In this document: positions 1-8,299 of the stretch, piece after piece | How positions within the stretch are numbered: the first letter of the stretch is position 1 | How the letters are laid out: each line of letters starts with the position of its first letter | From: a bacterium | GTDB taxonomy: Bacteria > Krumholzibacteriota > Krumholzibacteriia > LZORAL124-64-63 | Reading direction: 5' to 3' | Length of the DNA: 64,000 bases | NCBI GenBank assembly: GCA_024231905.1 | Contig: JAAEQC010000157.1 | Coordinates: 27,930 to 91,929 of the forward strand | Made by a program: the position numbers and the translations under genes | Notes under the pieces: generated by a model | Told to the model about the DNA's origin: nothing | What the model saw: only the letters and a program-made list of their open reading frames with translations | The model's database searches: none

Positions 1-97
1 AGCATGAGGGGCCCGCACCACGACGGCAGCGAGACCGTCCCAACAGCAGTGTTCTTCTTTCAGTTTCAACACCCAGAGCATCATCGGTCGCCTCCGT

Positions 98-358
98 CTA
101 CTCTTCGTCCTCGTCCTCGTCCCAAACCAGGAGCATCTTCGCCGCCGCCGTCGCCGCGGCCGTGCTGGCTAAATCGAGGTCCATCTCCAGCCCGGTCTCC
201 GCGGCAGTAAACCCGCCCGGGTCTTGCACGCGGGCGAACCACTTGTAGATTTCTCCGACGCGGCGGATTGTGACATCCACCCAGTTCCCGACTACCTCTC
301 CGGACCCCCACCAAACAAGGGGTTCTATTCCGAGATCGTCTTGGTCGATGCAGCTCAT
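98..358 (-). CDS. hypothetical protein
   Basis: Internal ATG start of ORF 98..517 gives ATGA overlap with the upstream gene (355..358); protein MSCIDQDDLGIEP... Confidence 0.5.
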   Translation of the reverse strand: MSCIDQDDLGIEPLVWWGSGEVVGNWVDVTIRRVGEIYKWFARVQDPGGFTAAETGLEMDLDLASTAAATAAAKMLLVWDEDEDEE

Positions 359-822
359 CCGTCCTCGCTTTTTTTCAGGGTCGCCCCTGGGTTGTTGGTC
401 GGCATGCCGTCGCCAATAATGCGCAGGTGGACATGCCCGTCTTTCTCCGCGCGGGTCCGCGATGGCCCGTTTCGGATCGGGTCGATGATCTCCCGCATCA
501 GCTTGTAGGTCCGACACTCGCCCTCCGGGGGCTCCTTCTCCTCGGCCAAATAGACCGCGGTGAGCTCATCCCACCGGTCGACCAGGGCGGCCCACACGGC
601 GCTGCAGCTGCGCATCTTCCAGAGCTGCCGGCGAAGCTCGGGCTCGACCGCCAGCAGCCGGATACAGCGCCCCAGGTCCGGAGCGTCGTGCGGGTGCGAC
701 TGCGTCCAGCTCCCCAGCGCCGGGAAACCCATGATGTGCTCGACGATGGTGTTGCTCGAGATGCCGCGGTCCGTGCCGCGCAGCCAAGCGTCCAGGGATT
801 CTGAAATTTCGTAGGTTGGCAT
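355..822 (-). CDS. hypothetical protein
   Basis: ORF; start MPTYEISES overlaps the stop of the upstream gene (TGATG at 820-824). Confidence 0.55.
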   Translation of the reverse strand: MPTYEISESLDAWLRGTDRGISSNTIVEHIMGFPALGSWTQSHPHDAPDLGRCIRLLAVEPELRRQLWKMRSCSAVWAALVDRWDELTAVYLAEEKEPPEGECRTYKLMREIIDPIRNGPSRTRAEKDGHVHLRIIGDGMPTNNPGATLKKSEDG

Positions 823-977
823 CAGTTGCACCTCGGGGCCGGCCGGGTTCGGGTTTTTTCCGTCAGCCTTCTGCTATGCTCCGCGTAGAGCTTGCACGAG
901 CAAGCGCGCTCGTAGTGCCAGCGCCCAAGCGGGGTCTTGGTCTTCCGGTATTCCTTGTCGCAGCTGGGGCACTTCAT
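822..977 (-). CDS. small Zn-ribbon-like protein (CPSCDKEY)
   Basis: MKCPSCDKEYRKTKT...; CxxC motif; 4-bp overlap with next gene. Confidence 0.55.
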   Translation of the reverse strand: MKCPSCDKEYRKTKTPLGRWHYERACSCKLYAEHSRRLTEKTRTRPAPRCN

Positions 978-1387
978 CCGCTTTCCTCCTGGGGGCCCAG
1001 CTCCCGCGCGAACTCTTCGAGTGCAGCCATCGGGGTGGAGCCTGTGCTCCCTCCGCCGCAGGCCGGGCATATGGCCAGGAACTGCGCACCTTGGTCGCCT
1101 CCGGGTCCTTCGTTGAGCAGCTCCACCAGGTCGTCGCACTCTCCGCACGTCGGCCATTTGAAAGGCGGGGCCAGCTCGAGCGCGGGAGGCGCGAGCCGTA
1201 GGTTTCCGTGGTGCTCGGTCGGACGAGTCCAGACCTGGGCCGTGCGCAGGTGCTCATCCGCCTCGTCCTGGGTTTTCGGCACCTCCACCCGCAGCTCGAG
1301 TTTCATCGGGTTCCAGGTGGCCGCCTCGCCGTTGGGCCCGAGATGGCATGGCGAGGGAGCGAGGATTCTTTGTATACGGCACTTCAT
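974..1387 (-). CDS. hypothetical protein with CxxC motifs
   Basis: MKCRIQRILAP...CGECDDL...CPACGGG; ATGA overlap. Confidence 0.55.
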   Translation of the reverse strand: MKCRIQRILAPSPCHLGPNGEAATWNPMKLELRVEVPKTQDEADEHLRTAQVWTRPTEHHGNLRLAPPALELAPPFKWPTCGECDDLVELLNEGPGGDQGAQFLAICPACGGGSTGSTPMAALEEFARELGPQEESG

Positions 1388-1659
1388 TCTGTTGGCTCCT
1401 TTTTTTTCGGCTCCATGAACGAGAGGTCGTCGTACTCCCGCCACGTGCCTGGCTCGTCGTCCGTCTGGTCGATGAAGTCGGTGAGCTCTTCCGGGGGGCC
1501 ACCGCAGGCCCTGCAGGAAACCGTGAAGTCGGCGCCCGTGACCGGACGCCACCGCGACACAAACTCCCCGTCGTCGCAGGACCGCCCGTTCCGCATGACC
1601 CCCGAGGCCACCTCGGCGACATCCTTCCCGCATTGCTGGCAGCGGATGATGTTGCTCAC
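1384..1659 (-). CDS. Zn-ribbon-like hypothetical protein
   Basis: MSNIIRCQQCGKDVAEV...CRACGG; ATGA overlap. Confidence 0.6.
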   Translation of the reverse strand: MSNIIRCQQCGKDVAEVASGVMRNGRSCDDGEFVSRWRPVTGADFTVSCRACGGPPEELTDFIDQTDDEPGTWREYDDLSFMEPKKKEPTE

Positions 1660-1925
1660 TTCGTCGCTCCAATCTTGGCCAGGTTCTTCAGGTCGCCGTT
1701 GTACTCCACCACCGACGACGCCAATTTTATGGCATCCGTCTCCAGCACCGCCACCGCATCCCCGCGCGTCCCGAAGCAGATTTCCTTCGCCTCAGCCTCG
1801 GTGTACCGGCCCGCCGCCTCCAGCGCCGAGTAGTATCCACTCCGGCTCGCGCCCCACCAAAGGGCCGCAGCATCCCAGCCCGGGGAGTGCTTCACGCTCA
1901 GGATGAGGTACTTGCGCTCGCTCAT
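1656..1925 (-). CDS. hypothetical protein
   Basis: MSERKYLILSVKHSPGWDAAALWWG...; phage-type small ORF in coupled array. Confidence 0.6.
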   Translation of the reverse strand: MSERKYLILSVKHSPGWDAAALWWGASRSGYYSALEAAGRYTEAEAKEICFGTRGDAVAVLETDAIKLASSVVEYNGDLKNLAKIGATK

Positions 1926-2293
1926 CGGCCCAGCTTCCGGTCGGCCTCATCGAGCCGTTTTCGCGCTGCCTGCAGCAGCTCGAACTGGAAACCCGTCGGA
2001 TTGCGCTCGTATGCCAACACTTCCCGGCGAAGGGCCTCGTAGCTCGCCCGCAGTGAAACGCCGACACTGAGATCGCCGAGCAGCCGCAGGATCAGGTTGT
2101 TGAGCGTCCCGGGAGTGAGGTGGATGTTGCTGCGCCGGATCCGCGCCTCGAGCACACCGCGCTCCGCCCCCGTTGTTCTTGGCTTGGGCAGGTGGTCGAA
2201 GTCGAGATCGAACGCCGTGCAGTACTCCACCGGGAGCTGCGGCTGGCTGCAGGTCTCGCATTTCCGCTCCGCTGTTTTTTCGTCGTTGCTCAT
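1922..2293 (-). CDS. hypothetical protein
   Basis: MSNDEKTAERKCETCSQ...; ATGA overlaps on both sides. Confidence 0.55.
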   Translation of the reverse strand: MSNDEKTAERKCETCSQPQLPVEYCTAFDLDFDHLPKPRTTGAERGVLEARIRRSNIHLTPGTLNNLILRLLGDLSVGVSLRASYEALRREVLAYERNPTGFQFELLQAARKRLDEADRKLGR

Positions 2294-2589
2294 CCCTGCT
2301 CCTTTTTTCCGGCCTGCTCTTTCAGCCAGGTCATCCGTTGCGACAGCGCAATCCAGGCGGGCCGCGGGATCCAATGCAGGTGCAGCACGCACCCCTCCAC
2401 GCTGCACCGCATGTTGTCGGGCACCGCCCCGTCGAGGTCGTCGTCCGCCGCGCCGCCGCAGTGCGGGCACGGGACATCACCCTTCTTTCGCAGCTCTTTG
2501 CAGCGGTCGCGGTCCCGGCAGCGGTGGTTCCCGGGCCAAACCGGCTCGAGTTCGGCGTGGACTCCGTTCCCGCATTGGATGCACTTCAT
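2290..2589 (-). CDS. Zn-ribbon-like hypothetical protein
   Basis: MKCIQCGNGVHAELEP...CPHCGGAADD; ATGA overlap. Confidence 0.55.
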   Translation of the reverse strand: MKCIQCGNGVHAELEPVWPGNHRCRDRDRCKELRKKGDVPCPHCGGAADDDLDGAVPDNMRCSVEGCVLHLHWIPRPAWIALSQRMTWLKEQAGKKEQG

Positions 2590-2597
2590 GAAAAACC

Positions 2598-3017
2598 TCA
2601 ACCCTTCGCCTCGGCGAGAATCCCCAGCACTCTCGCGGTCGCCCGGATGTTCTCCATCTCCTCGCCGTAGCCCCAGCGCCCGCCCTCGGCATCCGGGTGA
2701 TTTCTCCAAGGCCCCAAAGCACCGTGCCAGAGCTGCTTCCCGCTGAGCACGTATTCCCGAAGCGCCAACACCAACTCCCTCAGCGTCCCACCGTGAGTAA
2801 AGCCCCGCCGCAAGATGGTCCCGGGCCCGTGCAAATACAGACGCTTGTCGTTCCACCGCTGATTCCACCAGAGCCGACCCCGAGCGTCCATGTCCATGAA
2901 ATCAGTCTCGCGGCCGAACGCGAAAAACCGACGGCCCAGGGCTGAGATCAAGACCACCAGGCAGTTGACATGCCGGAGTCGCTCGCCGCGGACCACCCGC
3001 CAATTCTTAGCCATCAT
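2598..3017 (-). CDS. hypothetical protein
   Basis: MAKNWRVVRGERLRHVNCL...; single clean ORF in series. Confidence 0.5.
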   Translation of the reverse strand: MMAKNWRVVRGERLRHVNCLVVLISALGRRFFAFGRETDFMDMDARGRLWWNQRWNDKRLYLHGPGTILRRGFTHGGTLRELVLALREYVLSGKQLWHGALGPWRNHPDAEGGRWGYGEEMENIRATARVLGILAEAKG

Positions 3018-3344
3018 CGGCCTCCTTTCCTGTCTTCGCTGCTTCAGCTATCCCGGCCAACAACTCCTCTTTGAGTTCACCGTGAACCGGCGCCACCGAA
3101 ATCCCCCACACCGTCCCGCAGCGCACGCAGTGCTGCGCCGCGTAGATATCCGTCTGGCCCTTCTCAAGGTAGACCCGGATAATTTCCAGCACATGATTGT
3201 CCCCATCGGGCAGCGGTGCCTCGTAGCCCTATCAAGCCGCACCCTCTCCCCGCGCGGTGGGCCACCGGGGACCGTAAGTACTATTTTTCGCCCTGCCTCG
3301 ATGGCCTCGGCGCACTTGGTGGCCAGTTCCTGCAGTTGCATCAC
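3007..3344 (-). pseudogene. hypothetical phage protein split by an apparent single-nt frameshift
   Basis: MMQLQELATKCAEAIEAGRKIVLTVPGGPPRGERVRLDR (ORF 3048..3344) continues naturally as GYEAPLPDGDNHVLEIIRVYLEKGQTDIYAAQHCVRCGTVWG (frame of ORF 3007..3192) if one G is added to the GGG run (plus CCC 3227-3229). Confidence 0.55.
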
Positions 3345-3923
3345 CTATCCCTCCCCTTCGAGTTGGGCGTAGTAGGCCGGGCTCAGCGCCCTGTCCAGGC
3401 GGCCGCACAGTTCCTCCGCTTCATGTTCTCCGGTGCCGGTGATTGCATCGGACCCGCAGAGCGGGCAGACCTCGGACTCGTTGCAGGTCTGCATTATTTC
3501 ACCGGCCATGGCGGCGACCGTCTGCAGTTGCTCAGTCCTCTGCCTCTCCGCCTCGAGCTGCTCCGCCAGGTGGCGCGCCGCGTCCTGGGCCTCACAGGCC
3601 ATCCGCTCCCAGACCTTGGACTCTCGACGGGACTGGGCCCACATGCAGGCTGCTTTCCAGCCCCAGACTTGCGCGGCCAGGCGGCGCTCCTTGATCTGCT
3701 TCGCGAACTGTTCCACGTTGTACTGGTTCACCTCTGCGGCGGTCTTGTAGTTGTCGCGTGCACGACTGACCGCGGCGAGCTCGCCGCGGAGACGAGTGCA
3801 TTCGGCCAAGGCGTGCTGCGCCTCCTCCACGGCCGCCTCGGCGTGTTCCTCGGGGCTGATGTGGTCATAGAGTTCTGTCTCTGCTACCGACCCATCCCAG
3901 AACGGGTCCATCTGCTTATCCAT
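3345..3923 (-). CDS. coiled-coil hypothetical protein
   Basis: MDKQMDPFWDGSVAETELYDH...; long charged/Ala-rich helices plus CPLCGS. Confidence 0.6.
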   Translation of the reverse strand: MDKQMDPFWDGSVAETELYDHISPEEHAEAAVEEAQHALAECTRLRGELAAVSRARDNYKTAAEVNQYNVEQFAKQIKERRLAAQVWGWKAACMWAQSRRESKVWERMACEAQDAARHLAEQLEAERQRTEQLQTVAAMAGEIMQTCNESEVCPLCGSDAITGTGEHEAEELCGRLDRALSPAYYAQLEGEG

Positions 3924-4146
3924 GTTTCTGCTCCTTATTGGCGGCGAGTTCGTCGCCGAAATGCAGGCGCGCAAGCAGGTGGAGCACCTGGCTCTCATGC
4001 ATCACCACTGGCTCATCCATTCCGCCAGGGGACTCAGCGGCCCGCTTCTCTAACCACTCCGTTGCAGGGCTATCGGCGCCGAACAGGGCCTGGGATCTCA
4101 CGTGGTGGTATCCAATGGTGTCGCGCGGATATGTGGGCTGATTCAT
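3916..4146 (-). CDS. hypothetical protein
   Basis: MNQPTYPRDTIGYHHVRSQ...ELAANKEQKHG. Confidence 0.55.
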   Translation of the reverse strand: MNQPTYPRDTIGYHHVRSQALFGADSPATEWLEKRAAESPGGMDEPVVMHESQVLHLLARLHFGDELAANKEQKHG

Positions 4147-4421
4147 GCTTTCTGCTCCTTATTGGCGGCGAGCTCTTCGAGTGCCGCGGCCTGGCGCTCC
4201 AGGGCTATCCCGTTGCGGCGTATTGCCCGGTACAGACCCTGATTCTGTTCGTCTCGACGGGAGACAGCCTGGAGGGTCTCCATCTGCAAGTGGAGGCGTT
4301 TGGTGGAGGCGTCAGTTAGCTGGTCGAACATTGTTGCCACTCGTGTCTCAGCCGCGATCAACCGCTCGCGCAAATCACGACGCTCGCGCCGCAGTTCCGT
4401 GCACTTCGCACACTCACTCAT
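4143..4421 (-). CDS. coiled-coil hypothetical protein
   Basis: MSECAKCTELRRERRDLRERL...ELAANKEQKA; ATGA overlap. Confidence 0.55.
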   Translation of the reverse strand: MSECAKCTELRRERRDLRERLIAAETRVATMFDQLTDASTKRLHLQMETLQAVSRRDEQNQGLYRAIRRNGIALERQAAALEELAANKEQKA

Positions 4422-4439
4422 CCTTCGTGCTCCTTTACC

Positions 4440-5225
4440 TCAGTCTGCATTGGTGGACCCGTCTGGTCGAAGGCCAGCAGCAGCCTCAGCCACCAGCGCC
4501 GCCTCCTCGTCGATCCACTTCTTCTCGTCGGAGGCCTCATACTCCTCCGCCGCCCGCACGATGCGGGAGATGGTCTTCGCGTTCCACGTCGTCGAGCGAC
4601 GGCGGTTCCGGTGGCCCGCCAACTTGAGCTTCTCGGCGATGGCCCTGAGAGTCCGGCCGTCGCGGCGAAGATCCAGCGCGTAGGCCATGATCGCCAATTC
4701 CTCTCGGTTGGGAGTCAGGGTGGTTCCGTCGCCGGCCAGGCGGAACCCCCATGGCACCGAACCAACGCGCTCGCCCTTGGATTTCTTGTGGGCCAGGGCC
4801 CGCTTGACGCGCTCCACGTCCTCCTCGCGCTGCCATTGGGCGACCGTGGCCAGGACCGAGGCAATCATCCGCCCCGTTGGGGTGCTGGTGTCGATCTGGT
4901 TGTCGATGCAGAGCAGCGAGAACTTGCACCCCGGGCCAAAATGGGTGTCGACGAGGTAGAGGAAATCACGGAGGCTGCGGGAAAGGCGGTCGAGGTGGGT
5001 GACCAAGAGGCCATCAGCGTCGCCGCGCTCAAGGGCCTCCAAGGCGGCCTGAGCACCAAGGCGCGAGAGGTCGCGGCCGGAGAAGCCACGGTCCTCGTAG
5101 ATGGTGATGAGCTCGTGGCCATGGAGCGCGCAGTAGGCGCGGAGCCGTGAAACCTGGTTTTCGAGCGAAACGCCCTCGCGGGCTTGGTCCTCGGTTGAAA
5201 CCCGGATGTAGCCGATGATCCTCAT
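4440..5225 (-). CDS. serine recombinase (resolvase/invertase family)
   Basis: MRIIGYIRVSTEDQAREGVSLENQ...; resolvase N-terminal motif YIRVST plus recombinase-like C-terminal region; start at ATG 5225. Confidence 0.93.
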   Translation of the reverse strand: MRIIGYIRVSTEDQAREGVSLENQVSRLRAYCALHGHELITIYEDRGFSGRDLSRLGAQAALEALERGDADGLLVTHLDRLSRSLRDFLYLVDTHFGPGCKFSLLCIDNQIDTSTPTGRMIASVLATVAQWQREEDVERVKRALAHKKSKGERVGSVPWGFRLAGDGTTLTPNREELAIMAYALDLRRDGRTLRAIAEKLKLAGHRNRRRSTTWNAKTISRIVRAAEEYEASDEKKWIDEEAALVAEAAAGLRPDGSTNAD

Positions 5226-5398
5226 GCCTTCTTCGCTGCCCTTCTGGCTTTGGTGCCATATATGGTGTGTGTACCGATACCGAGCCCTGCCAGGCATGCA
5301 TTTCTGACAAAGAAGGTCGGAAACACCTGACCCCCGCCCCCGGGCCCAGGCGGCTGGTGACCGCGGTGCAACCCTGCGTTATCGTGCTGTTTTCTCAT
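5222..5398 (-). CDS. possible small protein coupled to the recombinase
   Basis: MRKQHDNAGLHRG...RRAAKKA, TGA overlaps recombinase ATG (ATGA), the coupling used throughout this genome. Confidence 0.3.
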   Translation of the reverse strand: MRKQHDNAGLHRGHQPPGPGGGGQVFPTFFVRNACLAGLGIGTHTIYGTKARRAAKKA

Positions 5399-5496
5399 GT
5401 CGGTCGTCACGCCTCTCGATCTCTCTGTCGGTCTTACCACAGATTCGCGCCGGGCCCAAGAAAAAACGGTGCGCAGGGCTTCGCCGGGGAGACCTT

Positions 5497-5520
5497 GTTA
5501 CCCACCCACACCTGGGTAAC
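5497..5520. repeat. inverted repeat GTTACCCA-8nt-TGGGTAAC, operator-like
   Basis: perfect 8-bp arms read directly; intergenic between HTH gene and recombinase. Confidence 0.7.
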
Positions 5521-5567
5521 GGAAATTTGCTAAAGGCGGCGCGGTGCTGCGCTGGCGGCGGCGGGAA

Positions 5568-6377
5568 TCAAGTGGGCTCGAAGGAGCCAGGAGGGAAGCT
5601 CACGTCGGGCTCCTCGGAAGCCTCCGAGGTGGCCGGCGGTTCTGGGGTAGCCTCTGCGCCATTGCCAGGTTTGGGGGGGGGGACAGAGGCCGGGGAGTCC
5701 ATCCAGCTTGGATAGACCGGATCGTCACCTGCCTCGATGGAGTCAACATACGCAGCAATTTCGTGGGGTTCCCAGGATTCGATGTCCACCGGCGGGGGAG
5801 CAATCGCGGGGTGGACCCCTTCTTCGACTCGCGCTGTGGTCTCCACCTCGGTGCGCCGGATGATCTCCAGCCGGTCCCAGAATTGCCGCTTCATGGCGTC
5901 GAGCTGCTGGAGGGCAAAGGCGAGGTTCTTGATGTCGTAGACGTTGAAGGCCCTGGGCTTCTTTATTTTGTCCTGCATGTCGGCAGGCATCTTGTTGGCC
6001 GCCGCCTCCTCCAGCTTCACGAAGTAGGCTTGCTCCCGAGTCATCCGGGCCCGGGCCAAACGAAGGCCGTCATGAACAAGGCCCTCGAACTCGAAGAGCA
6101 TGTCCTGCATCGCCCCGATGTCCTTCTCCTCGACCTGGACGCGGACCTGTTTTGTGACCTCGGTGAGCCGAACAAGTTTGTCGCCCGTCCGAAGGATCCG
6201 CCTGGCCTCGCTGGCAAACGGGCCGACCCCCAGGAGAGGAGCTCCCTCTTGGATGTATTTTTTCGCGGTCTGCCAGGAGACGTTGCACTCTTTGGCGACG
6301 AAGGTCGGGTTCGGATCCTTCAAATAGGCGAAGAGCATGCGTTGGACGGTTTCCTTGTCAATTCGGGCAGCTGGCAC
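5568..6377 (-). CDS. helix-turn-helix protein (possible terminase small subunit-like)
   Basis: N-terminal TVQRMLFAYLKDPNPTFVAKECNVSWQTAKKYIQEGAP resembles an HTH; length and layout compatible with a terminase small subunit but not diagnostic. Confidence 0.6.
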   Translation of the reverse strand: MPAARIDKETVQRMLFAYLKDPNPTFVAKECNVSWQTAKKYIQEGAPLLGVGPFASEARRILRTGDKLVRLTEVTKQVRVQVEEKDIGAMQDMLFEFEGLVHDGLRLARARMTREQAYFVKLEEAAANKMPADMQDKIKKPRAFNVYDIKNLAFALQQLDAMKRQFWDRLEIIRRTEVETTARVEEGVHPAIAPPPVDIESWEPHEIAAYVDSIEAGDDPVYPSWMDSPASVPPPKPGNGAEATPEPPATSEASEEPDVSFPPGSFEPT

Positions 6378-6412
6378 AGCAGACCCCTCTCTCCCACATG
6401 TGGGTAATTCGA

Positions 6413-6456
6413 AGCTGTTTCGAAGCTGTTTCGAAGCTGTTTTGGCGCGGTTTGGA
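6413..6456. repeat. tandem 11-bp iterons (AGCTGTTTCGA x2, AGCTGTTTTGG, CGCGGTTTGGA)
   Basis: four consecutive 11-mers read directly; preceded by palindrome CCCACATGTGGG at 6393-6404. Confidence 0.85.
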
Positions 6457-6871
6457 GCCGATGTAGGTGCGGATTTCTGTTTGGGTTTCTCGCGGGTGTG
6501 TGCGCGCGCGCGAAGAGTACTGCGAGGAGCCTACGCCCAGAAGGGTGTTCCAACGAATCACGCTGCTAGTCGCGCGCTGGCAGGCTAGCCAAGATCTTCC
6601 TCCCGAAGATCGAGATCCGTCAGAGACTACGGCGCCGCAAGGCGACGTTCCCCCTCCTGATCCGGAGCAATCTCTCCTAAGAGATCTAATACTACGCGCG
6701 CGCGCGCAGGAAAGGCGCGTTCGTTTTGTGAGAGCTGTGATTATCGTGAGAGTGGGTGTGGTTTCCATCGGCCATCTGCCCCTCAGAGGCCCTCATTCGC
6801 GCTGTGCGGGTTCGGGCAGGCCGGCAGGGCCAGGGACGCCGCCGGGGTCGAGTTCTGGCGGTGGCGGCCCA

Positions 6872-7189
6872 TCAGCGGTCGCCCTCGCCGCCCTCAGTGG
6901 TCTTCGCCGCCTCTGCTTCAGCCAAGGCCAGCCCGAGCAACCCATAGCCAGCGATGTCCCTCCAGGGGCTTTCGCCCAGGGCGTCCCGGTCGGTGGCGAC
7001 CCGAAAGAGCTTGTCGACCACCCGGGTCACCGCGAGGAGGTCGCCGTACTTCTCAGGCGGCACGCCGTGTGGGTAGAGGATCTCCAGCACCTGGCCAGCC
7101 CGGCTGAAGCTGTCGCCGTAGGCCGCCTGCTTCGCGTCGACCATTTTACCGAGCCGGTGGCCCAGCTCCTCGAATTTGAAAGCAGTCAT
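6872..7189 (-). CDS. nucleotide modification-associated (DUF1599-like) protein
   Basis: MTAFKFEELGHRLGKMVDAKQAAYGDSFSRAGQVLEILYP...VTRVVDKLFRVATDRDALGESPWRDIAGYGLLGL; YGDSF...KLFR...ESPWRDIAGY pattern. Confidence 0.6.
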   Translation of the reverse strand: MTAFKFEELGHRLGKMVDAKQAAYGDSFSRAGQVLEILYPHGVPPEKYGDLLAVTRVVDKLFRVATDRDALGESPWRDIAGYGLLGLALAEAEAAKTTEGGEGDR

Positions 7190-7575
7190 GATTTCTCCTG
7201 GTGTCCTTCCTCGTTGGTACAGAGCAGCAGCAGCGCCACTCGGACGGTACCGTTGCCCGCGGTTGGCGGGGCGATACTCTTGGAGCCGAGCTTCAGCGGT
7301 TCCCGGCAGATGGGGCAACGAAGGTCGGCGGTGGTCGGTGATGGCAGAGGGGCAACCTTCACCGGCTCAGCGTTGGCCACCCTCGTCTCGCGCTGCAGGG
7401 CCCGCAGCTCTCGAGCGCAGACCGTGCAGTCTGGCAGATGGTCCGACTCCTGGATGTCGGCACCGAGCGGCACCTTGCGCCCACAAAGAGTGCCGCACCC
7501 CGACGGGGGGTTGGTAACAGTGGATTCGTCCACGATGTGGGACCGGCCGCGGTGGGAACTCCGATACGAGAGCAT
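7186..7575 (-). CDS. Zn-ribbon-containing hypothetical protein
   Basis: CGTLCGR...CTVCAREL...CPICREPL; ATGA overlap. Confidence 0.55.
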   Translation of the reverse strand: MLSYRSSHRGRSHIVDESTVTNPPSGCGTLCGRKVPLGADIQESDHLPDCTVCARELRALQRETRVANAEPVKVAPLPSPTTADLRCPICREPLKLGSKSIAPPTAGNGTVRVALLLLCTNEEGHQEKS

Positions 7576-7581
7576 CCTGCC

Positions 7582-7803
7582 TCACCCCCACTCTTTCCGG
7601 AGGTGGTCCCATCGCCGAAGCACGTCGGTGCCCAGGCCGGTGAGTCTGCCTGAAAGAGGGCAGCGCACCCGCTCGTCGTCTGGGAGGGCGACTGCGACCG
7701 TGCCGAGCACCAGCTGCTCGGACGAGTGCGGACCTCTTCGAGCGAGCAAGCCCATGAGCTCGGTGTCAATCGTGGCGTCGATGCACTCTTGTTGGTCGGT
7801 CAT
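7582..7803 (-). CDS. hypothetical protein
   Basis: MTDQQECIDATIDTELMGLLARRG... Confidence 0.5.
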   Translation of the reverse strand: MTDQQECIDATIDTELMGLLARRGPHSSEQLVLGTVAVALPDDERVRCPLSGRLTGLGTDVLRRWDHLRKEWG

Positions 7804-8084
7804 CGCTGTTGTCTCCTGTGGATGCGCAGGGCTCGTGGTGAGCTGAACCTGGTGCTGCGCTGTGCTTTTCTCTGTCGTCCCCTGTGGGGTTTGGTGCGGA
7901 GCCGGGGCGGCAGTGGGTCGCGTTGTTCTTTCGGCGGCGGCTCCATCTGCGCGCGGAGCTCATCCCGCAGGCGGCGCAGCTCTCTCATGTCTGGGCCAGT
8001 GGATTCGAGGCACGCGGTCTGCCTTCCGCAGTGTGGACACGGCGTGCATCTGGTGCCGACTAATACGAGGCGGGTTGCTCTCAT
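7800..8084 (-). CDS. hypothetical protein
   Basis: MRATRLVLVGTRCTPCPHCGRQTACLES...; ATGA overlaps on both sides. Confidence 0.5.
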   Translation of the reverse strand: MRATRLVLVGTRCTPCPHCGRQTACLESTGPDMRELRRLRDELRAQMEPPPKEQRDPLPPRLRTKPHRGRQRKAQRSTRFSSPRALRIHRRQQR

Positions 8085-8299
8085 TTGGCCTGGCGCTCTT
8101 CTTCCTGCTGGGCCGCCCACTTTTTGGGAGCGGCGTAGAGTTTGCAGCTCGAGCATAGCAGACCGGTGGCGTCTCCGCGGCGGCCCTTCCCACAATACCC
8201 ACATGGAGTGCCCGAGTGGTGCTGCTCCTTCGGGGGGCGGTGGGTGATTCGGTATCGCCCAGGGGCGAGCCTCTTCACGGTGCCGAACAAGGTCGTCAT
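8081..8299 (-). CDS. Zn-ribbon-like small protein
   Basis: MTTLFGTVKRLAPGRYRITHRPPKEQHHSGTPCGYCGKGRRGDATGLLCSSCKLY; ATGA overlap. Confidence 0.55.
   Translation of the reverse strand: MTTLFGTVKRLAPGRYRITHRPPKEQHHSGTPCGYCGKGRRGDATGLLCSSCKLYAAPKKWAAQQEEERQAK

Noticed and set aside
6358-6768. Minus-strand ORF over the iterons (METTPTLTIITALTKR...)
   Set aside because: Overlaps the start of the HTH gene and consists largely of translated repeats and CG tracts; more likely non-coding.
6467-7846. 459-aa plus-strand ORF across the 6.4-6.9 kb gap
   Set aside because: Covers the intergenic iteron region but continues antisense through two convincing minus-strand genes; no RBS and no domain-like sequence.
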